From: Ciona intestinalis
Taxonomy: Eukaryota > Chordata > Ascidiacea > Phlebobranchia > Cionidae
Assembly: GCF_000224145.3 (NCBI RefSeq)
Contig: NC_020166.2
Coordinates: 9,773,420 to 9,837,419 of the forward strand
Length of the DNA stretch: 64,000 nt
Reading direction: 5' to 3'
Shown: positions 13,301 to 23,632 of the stretch, one piece after another
How positions within the stretch are numbered: position 1 is the stretch's first letter
How the letters are laid out: every line of letters begins with the position of its first letter
Translations under genes and position numbers: made by a program
Notes under the pieces: generated by a model
Told to the model about the DNA's origin: nothing
The model's input: only the letters and a program-made list of their open reading frames with translations
Databases searched by the model: none

Positions 13301-15626
13301 GTCTTAATTTTCAGTTGTGCTAAAGGTGTATAAAACCGAACACCCATGTTATAACCACGGTCGTTGCCCCGCCATGCGAGTATAAATACGTTACAATCAT
13401 TCATTTGCAGATAATATCGACGAAAATGATTAAGTTTCATTCTTAAGTCATCCTATTTAAAGCTACATGGTTGTCTGTAACATAACTTAAACCTGAGCGT
13501 TGTATTCGCGTCCCTACGATCGCTATTGTTTATTAAGTAAATAAATCCGATTGCCGGTAAAACTACAAAGCATATTTCAATCTTTCTCTAGAGCGGCGTT
13601 GATATTCTTTTCATTGAAACCACAATGGTACTGTAGCGAAGTGAACACACATAAGATTAAACATACGGAGTACCAAGTTAAACAAAGTTCATTATTTGAC
13701 TGTATTTGTCTCGGTATGTTTTGACCGGGCAAAATGCATATTTATAGTGTGGTGGGGGAAGATGGGACACTTTTTTATTCCATTTTCTTGTCCCATTTAT
13801 TAGTAAACAAAAAACATTCTAAGAATTATAACAACATATCCTCATGACTTTCATAGACCGTTGTTACTTGTTTAAAACGCGGTCAGGATGTTTGTATATT
13901 ACGTACTCAAGGTGTCCCATCTTCCCCCACCCTACTATACTCACGCGTTATAAATAGGTAGAGCGGTTACGCATTTTAACGAATAGTTAAGTTTATAAAT
14001 TGATCTATGAACCAAACACTAAACAAAACCTTTTTAATCAGGAACTTATTCTGGATTTAGCATTCATGCTTATTAATTACTCCTACAATGCAGTTATATC
14101 CATGTTATAACTATACTGTCATTTAATTGTGTTGTTACACCATTCTCTTTATTGCTATAATTAATTTGTTGCTTTTTTACCACACTCAAAGAGATAAAAA
14201 ATGTTATACAATCTTTCCCACACCTTTTATCGAAAGCGTTTTAACTACTGTCATTTTTTGATTCCCTTTTTATCGTCCCTTAAAAACATGATCTTCGATA
14301 CCGTTTTTGAAAAAAATGAATAACAAAAATTAGTTATTGCGTGTGTTTAACGACTGTTTATTTTTTTATGTTGAGTAACGGTAGTTGTTTTATTCCGTTG
14401 AAACGATCGATGTATACCGTATTCCAAGAGAAAAATAAATTTAACGTAGGCCCACACGTATATTACGCATGCTCTGCTTGTTTGTACGTAAACATATTAT
14501 ATAAGGTAATTATAATTCCAGTAATATTAACGAGAAATAAACGCCGCATAATTTGGATGCCGGGCAATAGGACAGACTGAACATTCCACGAATTTCGTGA
14601 CATCAAATTTTTATCAACACGTTGACGTATGTGAGGCAAATAAACCATTTACGGATCCGAATCCAGGTCAAAAAAAAAGCAATCTATGATGTTCTGGGAA
14701 GCCTACTTGGAATTTATAAACAGATCCAGTTTATATGTAAAACATACGACCCGCCGTGGGTATATGCACCAAAATATGTTCTGACATTTAATGCCTACAG
14801 CCGTTTTTTAACCTGATTGTCTCTTGTGTAGTGTTAGCATTTATAACGACATTTAAATCAAACGTAACGTATTCTAGGTGATTGAGGTCTTACAGTAAGG
14901 CAAGCCAGGGGACCTGGGATTTGGACCAGAGACATATTACCCTATTCGATATATGGTTACGCATTCAGTATGCACGAGAATAAACCTGGTTCTTATATAT
15001 TCTATATGGTCATATAGTGAGGCAGAGAGGGAAACTGGGATTTAAACCAGAGTTGTCTTAATCACGAACGAAAACATATACGAAGCATGTATATATAAAG
15101 CAGGGTGGAGAAGACGGGACACCTTTCGTACGTAATACCAAAATGTCCAGATCGTTTTTTAAACAATTAAGAACAGTCTATCGAAGTCGCGAGGATAGCC
15201 TACGGTTTTATAATTATTTGAATGTCCTTTGTTTACTACCAAATAGAACGCGAAAATAGAATGAAAAGGTGTCCCATTTTACCCCACTCAACTGTATATG
15301 ATAAACAGATACGAATACATGATTGATGACTCACCGAACACAGGTAACGTCGGTTTATTCGGATCTTTTGAGTGAACGACTTCAATGCCCTCAGGAATCG
15401 AATCAATCGGCATCTTCGGGTCTAAATCTTTTCGTCTGGGGCTCATAGCGTCACGTGATAAACGGTGGGGCTTTGGGACATCACCCGCCCGACTGCTGCC
15501 CCTTGTTACCCCTCGTACCGACATGTTTCCAGGGTTTTCAAGGCGGGATAAGGGGTGTTCTATGCGGGGTAACATGCCCACCCTGCTGGCTTGGCTGGCA
15601 GGTCTACTGAGTATGGTTTGCGACAT
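4333..15626 (-). CDS. Multi-EF-hand protein similar to EFCAB6 (DJ-1-binding protein)
   Basis: Nineteen exons: 15335-15626 (ATG at 15626), 13134-13163, 12666-12769, 12082-12217, 11685-11826, 11106-11278, 10677-10828, 10255-10400, 9727-9923, 9131-9307, 8714-8824, 8378-8464, 7871-8008, 7385-7507, 6890-7010, 5992-6164, 5477-5648, 4781-4889, 4333-4463. The product is about 900 aa. The N-terminal 100 residues are Arg/Ser/Pro-rich and look disordered. The rest is a string of EF-hand-like units, many degenerate and alternating with linkers such as FREGFKSMRKEFKKGDLKNT. The last two loops look calcium-competent: DVSADGMLTLPEF and DKDLSGKLDYKKFL. There is no signal peptide or membrane segment. Vertebrate EFCAB6 is longer (about 1500 aa) and linked to testis and ciliated cells. 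That role is family knowledge, not visible here. Another multi-EF-hand axonemal family is possible. One exon edge may be off by a base. Confidence 0.72.
5265..5415 (+). mobile_element. SINE-like composite element, partial (body and tail)
   Basis: Family reference, plus orientation: a tRNA-like head with A and B boxes; a body reading GGGCAAGACACTTAACGGCA, CCAACCCAGTGGTCACTAA and TTGTCTAAATTGTCAGCC; then a tail with CACCCACAAAGTAACATACG, GTAACTCGTAAGCTGGCACG, AGGTGTATGAAACAGAACAC and CCGTGTTATAACGACTGTCG. This copy has body and tail with the middle shortened, in an EF-hand gene intron. It resembles the composite SINEs described from Ciona; the exact name is not certain. Confidence 0.7.
5840..5905 (+). 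repeat. Unnamed interspersed repeat (family R3), 3' end
   Basis: The block TAAATAAAAGCATGGCTGTT matches the end of the longer copies near 29615 and 36955. It lies in an EF-hand gene intron. Confidence 0.45.
6195..6295. repeat. TATATGGA/GTATAT simple repeat
   Basis: Low-complexity repeats of TATATATGGAAGTAT type flank the SINE-like copy at 6310-6565 and resume at 6565-6650. The pattern suggests the element inserted into a pre-existing microsatellite. Confidence 0.6.
6310..6565 (-). mobile_element. SINE-like composite element, near full length with tRNA-like head
   Basis: Read on the minus strand, it begins with a tRNA-like head: an A-box-like CAGTTGGTTAGTGGTAACT and a B-box-like GGGTTCAAGGC. 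ACCATTGTGGGAGTATGTGTC, the body and part of the tail follow. It is one of the best copies for showing that the element is tRNA-headed and so probably transcribed by RNA polymerase III. Confidence 0.75.
6710..6815 (-). repeat. 71-bp minisatellite, about 1.5 copies
   Basis: Short array of the 71-bp unit in an EF-hand gene intron, about 75 bp left of exon 6890-7010. Confidence 0.75.
7130..7215 (-). mobile_element. SINE-like tail fragment
   Basis: Only tail sequence is present (GTTATAACATGGATGTTTTG; ACCACATATGTAACTTTGTG), diverged, in an EF-hand gene intron. Confidence 0.6.
7610..7860 (-). repeat. 71-bp minisatellite, about 3.5 copies
   Basis: Good copies of the unit, ending within about 10 bp of the donor of EF-hand gene exon 7871-8008. 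Confidence 0.85.
9030..9105 (-). mobile_element. SINE-like head and body fragment
   Basis: Minus-strand sequence has a B-box-like GGTTCAAGACC followed by ACCATCATGGGGGCATATGTC and the start of the body. It abuts the donor side of exon 9131-9307. Confidence 0.6.
10045..10140 (-). mobile_element. SINE-like body fragment
   Basis: Diverged body sequence on the minus strand (GTATGCATCTTTGGACAAGA; GGTTGTCCAAATGGTCA) in an EF-hand gene intron. Confidence 0.5.
12425..12635 (+). mobile_element. SINE-like element, body and tail
   Basis: Body (ATTGCTCCAACCCAGTAATC; TTGTCTAAATTGTCAGCC) and tail (GTGGTAACTCGTAAGCGG; CCCGTGTTATAACGACTGTC) are present, ending about 30 bp from exon 12666-12769. Confidence 0.75.
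13262..13420 (+). mobile_element. SINE-like element, shortened body and tail
   Basis: TTGATCCAACCCAGTGATAG is joined after a gap to AAGGTGTATAAAACCGAACA and GTTATAACCACGGTCGTTGC. It lies in the first intron of the EF-hand gene. Confidence 0.65.
13743..13939 (-). mobile_element. MITE (196-bp family), near complete
   Basis: Family reference: ends are TATAGTAGGGTGGGGGAAGA and its mirror, terminal inverted repeats about 32 bp, total about 196 bp, bounded by TA. 'Plus' is used for copies where the left end is followed by TTTAGCACATAATATCC. There is no coding capacity. This copy has both ends, in the first intron of the EF-hand gene. Confidence 0.85.
14100..14220 (-). repeat. Unnamed interspersed repeat (family R3), minus copy
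   Basis: Shares the ATTTATCTCTTTGAGTGTGG-type start (minus strand) and following AATTAATTATAGC with the copies near 51875 and 55870. Confidence 0.45.
15098..15297 (+). mobile_element. MITE (196-bp family), complete but diverged ends
   Basis: Runs from CAGGGTGGAGAAGACGGGAC to CCCATTTTACCCCACTCAAC. Its right end is about 32 bp from the exon 15335-15626 donor. Confidence 0.8.
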
Positions 15627-16744
15627 AATTCTATTTTAAGAAACTTTCGCCCAAATTAAGCGCAACCTTTGAACAAAAATTAAGTTAGTGCTTATTTTCT
15701 TTATATTCTAAACATCCGTAGCTGTTATATGCTACACAAAACTAATGTCTGTTTTGCGTAATCTATCTCGTAACTACAACAGCCCAAACTTTGTAGGCCT
15801 ATCATATTTTTGGATTTTTAATTCATTTCTTTTTTTTTATTGACGCCTAAATCTGTAGTAAGTTGCATTTCTAAATATTTAACTTTCATAATATCACATA
15901 TTATAAATTAAATTTAATAAAAAAACGACTTTATAACCTTAAGCACTATAAGCATACTACCTTTAAATTCTTAAATGTCAATTTTGCTGCTTCTAATAAT
16001 CGCACTGTTTCTTTATAAACCATTTTGCGGCAACCCAAATCCTTGTTTCGCTGCAAACTTTTGCTAAATTCGAACCCCTCTGCTTGTCACTCATCTGCCT
16101 ACATTAGCTTAGTATTTTAGTTGAATAAATAAGTTCCAATATTTTCACAACCCGTTCTTAACTATAGAACAAGAATCGCTACGGCTCCGATGCTCGATTT
16201 CGAGTACCCGGTCGCCCTAGCAACCCACTTCACAATAGTAACAATGAGACCCGACCCTCCCATTGTGAGGTAATGTTTCTTTCATTGTTACGTGATATCG
16301 AAACTCCGCCAATCGCAAGGGAAAGAAAATCGACAGGGCACAAAATGAAATTTTTCGAAGAGTTAAAAACGATAAAAAAACAAACTAAAAATACTAAAAG
16401 TTGTTGATTGTTATAAAAACGCGACAGAAGCGTTTATTGTTTTATCACAATGACGATTAACCGGACCATACTATGCCATTGAAACCGCCTAATTGAAATT
16501 TCGTGGTCGGATTCGCTATTTTCGCACCCTGCGTTCCTCAATTTGATTGTATTCTACATCGTTAATATTTAATGAAATATTGACTTGTTAATCGACACTT
16601 CGCGAAAGAACAATTAAATCGTTATGACGTCATATGGGTAGACGATTGTTTTAATCGCGATGTTTCGACACCACCTGTTAAAATGTTTAACGAAAGAAAA
16701 TACTAAATCAAACTTTAGTACTTTAAACGGCAATTGTTTCAACT

Positions 16745-16955
16745 TCGTATTCACTTACGTCTTAGGAGTTGTCTAATTTGTCAGCCATACAAAGGGGTAA
16801 AGCCAAAAAATAATCACTCACATAGTTACATACATATGGTAACTCGTAAGCTGGCACGAGGTGTATGAAACAGAACACTCATGTTATATACGACGTTGGT
16901 CATAACGACTGTCGTTTTCCGGCCACGCGAGGATAAATAAGTTGCATTTACTCGG
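16745..16955 (+). mobile_element. SINE-like element, body and tail
   Basis: GGAGTTGTCTAATTTGTCAG is followed by a good tail (GTAACTCGTAAGCTGGCACG; CGACTGTCGTTTTCCGGCCA), with a short internal insertion in the CCGTGTTATAACGACTG block. It is in the Dmbx/EF-hand intergenic region. Confidence 0.75.
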
Positions 16956-19107
16956 CCCATTTAGTATAAAGAAGTAAAAAACGTTTTTATAATAAGCAAA
17001 AACTAATCAATTAAAAGAAGTTTTTAAACAGATCAGGTTGATCGTATTTAACCATGGATAAGAATACAATTCAGCCAATTAAAGTTTCGAATTTAAAGTT
17101 GATTTATTTTAATTTATTCGAATTAACAAGAAGTCGCCGATAAATCGAAGACACATTTGTGACGTCACGCCTTAACAATCCGCTATTGATGACGTAATAA
17201 AGGTGAATCATCTGCCATTATGAGCTCACAATTAACGCGTCTGATCTGCGACAAACGAAGCGCGAAATTGCTCGACGCGCTGGGAATAATTAACCTCGCT
17301 TTAACGCCATCTAGCGAGCACGAATTCCTGTATATTTAGGAGCGTAAATAACCAGAATACTCATTCGTGGTTAACAATCAGCATTGTTACGTCAATAAGG
17401 ATTGTAACGTCATAGTACTCGGCGTGTTCTGTTCTATTAAAGCGACCTCCGGTTGAACGGTAAACGCGGATGAATTTCTCGCTAAGTTAACGACAAAATA
17501 ATCAAACGTTGTTTCGATACGCGAGGCAGGTAATAATCTGGTGTAATGAACACGCGGGTTGAGAAGGTCAGACTTGTAGAACCAAAACAACAGGCGGTGG
17601 TGGTATGTAGATATTTTAAATGTGCGGTGCCGTTGTATTAACAGGTTATGCATATTATCGTGTAGTGTAATAAGTACCAGAACTTTTGGTTTATTAAAAA
17701 AAAAAAACGGAATTTCGAAAAGGAGGTCAAATCCTAACCAAATCCCTGCGTCGCTATATATAACGGGCATGTTATGGGTATTATATACTTGGGGTATGCC
17801 TATATAAAATAGAACAGCCATGCATGGGAACAATGCAAAAGACGTGTTTGGGGTAAAAACTTTGCGTTTATCCCAATTGTACTTGCGTGACTCGCGGTAG
17901 AAGTTTTCTCGTTACGACATATAGAGTAGAATACGGATATAGTATGAAATAGTAGGAAAAATTTAGTGCATTTGCGCCGTTTCGTCCGCTATCCGGCAAG
18001 AGTTCATCAGAGAAAATGATCTCCCACATTCTCTGATTTTAAAATTTATTTAAAAAAGTTCATCGAAAAAAGTCGTCGGAAATACACTACGTTTTTTATA
18101 CCAGGCGAGTCGTTGAAAGAATATGATAGACCATGCTCCTGGTAGCAGAAGTAACAGATTAATATGATATTTAGGTCAGACTCGGTAAAAGTCAGATTCA
18201 AATAACATCGAATATTTTAAAAATATGTTGCTTATAATTTCCTTATATAAGAACAACATGTGATTAATAAGGGCGTTGTCTGCGATTCTACGATTCCTTT
18301 TTCGAAAAAACTCAAAAATAGTTTTGTACAGTTCTGTAGCGCATTTTTATCTGTCTACATTTTTTTTACGAAAAAAACTAATTTTTTTAAACAATATTTT
18401 TTGTGAGCAAAAGTTTCGTTGTCTTTCTCGTTTTTACATCACGATACATCAGTAGTGGGCTTTAAAACTTAAGCGAAGTTTTGTCGGGCTATCAAGTGAC
18501 TTCAGGATTCTGTTAATCCCTGTTTAGACGGTAGGTAAATACATCAAGTGTAACGTACATACGTAAGTGGCAAAAGTGATGCCAGACAAAAAAAAAAAAA
18601 ACATAATCAAAATTTTTTAGGTAAAATGTTGTTTTATAATTCGGCATCACTGGTTTATTTTTTTTATTTTTCGCGAAATAAAAAAAAAATTTGTTGCTGG
18701 CAACACTGAAAGTATTATAGAGGCGGTGATAGGATTATGACGTAACAAGGGGTGTGCAGGTGAGAAGTTGAATTTAATCCTCTTGAAATTTCGTTCCCGA
18801 CGAATTACTGTGCGATAAACGTACTTTGGTTCAGTTAGGGAGACAGGAACTATACATAAAACTGTTTTAATTAAGGTTTTGTTTAGTTTTTTAAGTAAGC
18901 TGTAATAATAAAACAGATAATTTCTTTACTACGAGTTGTCATATTAACTAATACCAGCTGCCATTATAGGAAACGGGTATTTAGAAGTTTAATTTTCTTG
19001 TTATGTTGCTAAATACAACGGAACTAATGCTTCGCGTTTCGAAAACTAGGAATAACGCTTTTTTTAGAAATTTACGATTTTTAGGTATATAACGTTATAA
19101 GATTAAA

Positions 19108-19305
19108 ATAGTTCCGTGGGGTAAGATGGAACGTCTTTAGAACATAATATTCAAATATCTTAATCGTGTTTTAAACAATTAACAACGGTCTATATGTGAT
19201 TCGTATAAGGAAATGGTTTTAAAAATTCTTTGAATGTTCTTTGTTTATTATACCAAATGAAACGAGAAAATAGAAAAGGTGTCCCATATTACCCCACCTT
19301 ACTAT
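19108..19305 (+). mobile_element. MITE (196-bp family), complete
   Basis: Both inverted ends are present though diverged. It lies about 270 bp upstream of the Dmbx start codon, in the presumed 5' UTR or proximal promoter. Confidence 0.8.
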
Positions 19306-19576
19306 GTTTTAGTGCCACGTTTTATAACGGCTGTTGTTTTTGGCGATTTCGTATCTCCGTTATTTACGTTTTTATAATGATATATTTATCCTATAACTGA
19401 AAAGAAAAGTTTAATCTAAAACGCACAAATCGTTAAAATTTGAAAAAAAGCGCATGTGTTTTATAAAATTATGCTTTTTCAGATCTAGTACTTATTTATT
19501 TAATAAATTTGTTCAAATTTCAGATTTTTGCAATTTATTAAGATTAGACAAAGTTCCACTGCTTCTATACGTCATA

Positions 19577-22500
19577 ATGAATTATTATGACGCAATTCGT
19601 GCAATGTCAGTGTTCAACGCATTACAACAACATTACCCAAACACCCAACACCCTTATAACGGCTACAATAGTAACGGGCAAATTGCTGGATCTCTGGCAG
19701 GTAAAATTCACCAATGTGTTGTCTAATTGTCAGCCACAAAATCACCTATAAAGTAACAAACGTGGTAACTCGTAAGCTGGCACGGGGTGTATATGAAAAG
19801 AACTCCCGTGTTATAAGGATTGTCGTTTTCCGGCCACGCAAGGTTAAAATGCGTTGTACCCATTTAAAAACGACGTGGTATATAGATTACTAGGTCGGTA
19901 TTGGTTATGTGTGCTAAATGTTTATAGTATATAAATATTGTAACTCAAAGGCGTGCACGAGGTGTACATGAAACACCATTGTATTTTTACAAAGACTATC
20001 GTTGCCCCGCCTCGCGATGATAAATAAATTACAAGCATTCATAAGAAACGTTATTTTACAGATTTAATACTCAAAGGCGGGACTTTCCCCCGCAAACACC
20101 GACGCAGCAGAACAGCCTTCACTGCCATGCAACTTGACGCGTTGGAAAGAACGTTCAAAGATGGGCAGTACCCGGACGTAGAAACGCGAGAAAGTTTGGC
20201 AATCTGTACAAATTTAGCTGAAGCCAGGATACAGGTCGGAGTTGCAACTTTTCTGGTTATTATGTTGTCATGGGGTGAAATAAGTTGACACGAGTTACGT
20301 GGTAATCCGTAAATCTAAACGTTTTTTCAAAGAAATATTGCGCCCGCATATTTTGGACTGTAGATACGTTGTGGTAATGTTGCGTTAAATACGGTATTTA
20401 TACTTAAAAAAAAACTGTTACTACTGTAAAGTCATGTAAGCGACCAAAATACGGGTATATTATTTTTTACTATTTTATTTTGGTGAGATTCGGCGATAGT
20501 ACACATGGAGGTGCATTCGATCATATATAGTAGGGTGGGGTAAGTCGGGTTACGTTTAGCACATAGCATTCAAATATATTGATCGTGTTTTAAACAAATA
20601 CAAGGATCTATGGGAGTCGTGAGGATACGGTTTTATAATTCTTTAAATGTTTTTTTGTTTACTACCAAATGGGACGAGAAAATAGAATGAAAATGTGTCC
20701 CATATTCCCCCACCCTACTATACAACAAAAAGCATACGATGCAATACGATTAGATATTTGAATACATGGTTTACAAAAGCACCCACAACGTTACATAAAC
20801 GTTACAACTCGTAAGCGAGCATGAGGTGTATGAAACACCCGTGTTATAACGACTGTCGGTGCCCTGTCACGCAAGAATAAACAATAACATTTATTCATGC
20901 ATTCGACACTAGTGTTATAATGACTGTCGGTGCCCTGTCATGCAAGAATAAACAAGTTACATTCGTACACATTAGCATCGGATACATTCGGTAGACTACA
21001 CCAGGCTGTACACGTTGCAAGGTTTAAACCTTATAGCTGTTACTAAGGGTTTTGGTTGACTGAGATATCTGAGCGCGTTAATCTTGTACAAGGGGATTTA
21101 ATCGTCGAGTACGGTGGGAAAACTAAACAAGAAAACATCTGTTTTTCCGTGGTTGGATATTTAAGCCGGATTAAAAAACACTTGTATTTTCGCTTTGATT
21201 TTAAGTATGTTGTGCTAATGGCGAAATGTCAAAAACTGAAAGTTTTTTTCGATTAAAGTCAAAATTTAAAAATACGAAAAATCCGCTGCCTAGAAATTAG
21301 TGGCCGTTTTGAGGCTGAAACAATTATTTTTTTGTGCATTGCTTCCGAAACCTTTCTAAATGTCAGAACACAACAGTGTTACGCCATGATTCTAGTTTTT
21401 TACCTCCCACTTATGCAGGTTTGGTTTAAAAACCGAAGAGCAAAATATCGAAAACAACAGAGAATGTTGAAAACGCAGGAGTGTGTTCCCGTTACAGGTA
21501 AAAGAAAGGAATACGTGTTATTTATCCTTGCCTGGTCGGAAAACGACAGTCGCTATACCACGGGTGTTTTGCTTCATACACCTCGTGCCAGCTTCGCAAA
21601 ACGACCGTGTTTCACCGACTTTCGTTTTCTTGCTATACCCCTTTCGTTCTACAGAATTATACAACCGTACCGTCTGAACTTCCTCCCAAAAAACGTTGTT
21701 AATTGTTAAAAAACACAATTCGAAAATATGGGATATTGTGAGCTAAACGTATCCCATCTTACCCCACAGTAATATAGTACATACAAATACCTTTCTCACG
21801 GACTCCACGTTTTTTCTTCCAATAGATTCGAACGAAACATCCAACAAAGCTGATTCTTTAAACAATGAATCAGCGACAACATCTATGAGAGTGAAAACAG
21901 AAAGGTAATTATTACGTAACAACGAACTATGTCTAAAAAACGTTCCAAAACGCGTAACAAACTATTCCTACAAGTTTTTACCAACCACAAAGAGTGCTTC
22001 ATTTTTTTATTTTTATATATATATATTTTACGCTTTGCGTTTGTTATAACGACTGTCGTTTGACCTTTATTTGTTTCTTTCTCCAAAATGTTTTTAAACT
22101 GTATTTAATTAAAATCTTTTTCCAGAACAAGTGATTGTGACGAAACAAAGGACGGTGGTTTCCCAGAAAAAGATACGAAACCAAAAATTGAAAAGAATCC
22201 GTTCAGTTTGCCCCCACCTCTAGTTGCTGGTTGGTTGATTTGTGTTTTATAATATTATATTATGCTTGCATGTATATATTAGGGTGGGGAAAGATGGGAC
22301 ACCTTTCATTCTATTTTTTGTCCCATTTGGTAGTAAACAAAGAAAACTCAATGAATTATACAAGAAACCTTTGTTATTTGTTTAAAACGCGATCAGGATG
22401 ATTGGATAATATGTGCTAAAGGTGTCCCGCCTTCCCCCACCCTACCATTTGTGGCTTTATTACTAGTAGTAGGGTAGGCTATAACTGGATGATACAGGAT

Positions 22501-23480
22501 TCAAGGTCCGATGCTGCCACCATTTTGGGTGTGTAGTATTTGGGCAAGACACCTAACAGCAATTGGTAGGGGACTAAAATGTTTACAGTTTAATTAGTGG
22601 CTTGACCGGGAACCCCATAAAACAGAGAAACTCAGCAAAATAACAAGAATGTAATACCCATTATTTCCCAAGGTCCATTCATTCAACCAAATATTCATGG
22701 AATGTTGGATCTGAGCATCAGGGGATCAAACTACCAGGTAACTTATTTTTAAAATACTTTTGGTAAAATCAATATTTAATTATAGTTTTTAAAGTTTTTT
22801 TTTTCATTTTTTGCAAAATTTTAAATCTTTGATTAAGTTTCTCATAAAACATTCTTTCTGTCAGATCTAACTATCTGGTAAACTTATTATTTAAATATTT
22901 TTGGTATGATCTAAGTGTTTGAATTTACACATTTTTAAAAATGTTTTTGCAATTTTTTTAATCTATGATTAAGTTTCTCATAAAAATATTCTTACTTTAG
23001 TTGCCGACAACCTCCCCCTACCCTCCCCTTGCCACAAGAATGCTACAAGTTCCTTTCCAACCTTGGAATCTTCAATTTAGCAGTAAGTGGCCTAGAAAAT
23101 AAAACTCTTTGTAAAAAAACACAATAAAAACCATATCATGTGTATGTGTCTTTGGGCAAGACCTTTAACTATGATTCCCCAACCCAGTGGTCATTAATGA
23201 GTTGACTAATCAGCCATACATAAATATGCTCTCAAAATACAACACTCACAAAGTTACATACATGATAACCCATAACCCCTATATTGAAAAAAACACACCT
23301 AAAACTATCTCCATAAAGTTACACATGTGCGAACTAAAAAGCTGGCACAGGGTGTATGAAACAGAACATCAGTGTTTTAACCACATTCATTGCCCCGTTA
23401 GGCGAGGATAAAAATTTACATTCATTTAAAAAAAAATGAAATAAATTAAAATTATTTTTTCAGATCAATCCAAGAAATGA
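19577..23480 (+). CDS. Dmbx: Dmbx homeobox transcription factor (diencephalon/mesencephalon type)
   Basis: Eight exons in phase: 19577-19700, 20062-20234, 21419-21497, 21826-21904, 22126-22229, 22673-22737, 23001-23082, 23464-23480, giving 240 aa. The homeodomain spans exons 2-3 and starts [20 protein letters not shown]; its third helix reads [19 protein letters not shown]. Lysine at position 50 puts it in the K50 paired-like class that prefers TAATCC-type sites. The split after RIQ, the [12 protein letters not shown] entry and CTNLxEAR match Dmbx1. The N-terminal [20 protein letters not shown] resembles the Dmbx N-terminus. No C-terminal OAR motif is visible. In vertebrates Dmbx1 marks midbrain and hindbrain; ascidian Dmbx is known from a few motor ganglion neurons. 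The start is the first Met in frame with the Dmbx-like N-terminus. Confidence 0.9.
19705..19860 (+). mobile_element. SINE-like element just inside Dmbx intron 1
   Basis: TGTTGTCTAATTGTCAGCC and a full tail begin about 15 bp after the exon 1 donor. A second tail fragment follows at 19945-20040, ending about 20 bp before exon 2. Confidence 0.75.
19945..20040 (+). mobile_element. SINE-like tail fragment before Dmbx exon 2
   Basis: GCACGAGGTGTACATGAAAC and CCCCGCCTCGCGATGATAAA are tail blocks. Intron 1 is therefore mostly two SINE-derived pieces. Confidence 0.65.
20526..20722 (+). mobile_element. MITE (196-bp family), complete
   Basis: Both ends are intact (TAGTAGGGTGGGGTAAG at left, CCCCCACCCTACTATA at right), in the Dmbx intron that splits the homeodomain. 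Confidence 0.85.
20775..20965 (+). mobile_element. SINE-like tail with its last ~70 bp repeated
   Basis: GTTATAACGACTGTCGGTGC then CCTGTCACGCAAGAATAAAC occurs twice, around 20850 and 20910. The terminal part of the tail has been tandemly duplicated. Confidence 0.7.
21508..21600 (-). mobile_element. SINE-like tail fragment
   Basis: Reverse-oriented tail (CGAAGCTGGCACGAGGTGTA; GACTGTCGTTTTCCGACC) starting about 10 bp after the Dmbx exon 3 donor. Confidence 0.7.
21735..21775. mobile_element. MITE (196-bp family), end fragment
   Basis: Only one inverted end is clear (TATCCCATCTTACCCCAC), in Dmbx intron 3 about 50 bp before exon 4. The internal part is absent or too decayed to follow. Confidence 0.5.
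22275..22447 (-). mobile_element. MITE (196-bp family), slightly shortened
   Basis: TTAGGGTGGGGAAAGATGGG to CGCCTTCCCCCACCCTACC, missing part of the middle. It lies in Dmbx intron 5, followed by a SINE-like body piece at 22500-22625. Confidence 0.8.
22500..22625 (+). mobile_element. SINE-like head and body fragment
   Basis: GATGCTGCCACCATTTTGGG and TTTGGGCAAGACACCTAACA mark the start of the body. No tail is present. It ends about 45 bp before Dmbx exon 6. Confidence 0.6.
22720..22995 (+). repeat. Tandem duplication covering the Dmbx exon 6 donor
   Basis: The end of exon 6 with its donor (ATCAAACTACCAGGTAACTT) and about 120 bp of intron reappear from 22862 (ATCTAACTATCTGGTAAACT), diverged. 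Both copies end in GATTAAGTTTCTCATAAAA. The second copy lies wholly in the intron. Confidence 0.75.
23140..23425 (+). mobile_element. SINE-like element, long copy
   Basis: Body (CTTTGGGCAAGACCTTTAAC; CCCAACCCAGTGGTCATTAA) and tail (AAAAGCTGGCACAGGGTGTA; GCCCCGTTAGGCGAGGATAA) with a partly duplicated middle, filling most of the last Dmbx intron. Confidence 0.75.
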
Positions 23481-23626
23481 TGATGTAATCGTTATATCTG
23501 TGATGTCATAATACATGAGCTGGCACTCACCCCATCATGGCTGTTTTATCGATAATTTATTGCACATAACTTTTATTCGTGTCGATTTAATGCGCTGCAC
23601 ACTGTCTATCTGTAAAATAGAAATAT

Positions 23627-23632
23627 AATAAA
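23627..23632 (+). promoter_or_regulatory. Candidate polyadenylation signal for Dmbx
   Basis: AATAAA about 147 bp after the Dmbx stop codon, the first canonical hexamer on this strand. Confidence 0.5.

Larger units (their letters stand above)
15627..19576. promoter_or_regulatory. Shared upstream region of the EF-hand gene and Dmbx
   Basis: Nearly 4 kb lie between two divergent start codons (15626 minus, 19577 plus), so both promoters must lie here, along with any proximal Dmbx enhancers. Two transposon copies occupy 16745-16955 and 19108-19305. The rest is AT-rich and largely unique, with oligo-A/T runs near 18360-18700. A 148-codon open frame at 17387-17833 (minus) has no recognisable domain and is probably chance. 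No TATA box or initiator could be fixed with confidence. Confidence 0.55.

Noticed and set aside
17387-17833. 148-codon minus-strand frame upstream of Dmbx
   Set aside because: No recognisable domain, biased composition, no splice context, and it lies in presumed regulatory DNA.
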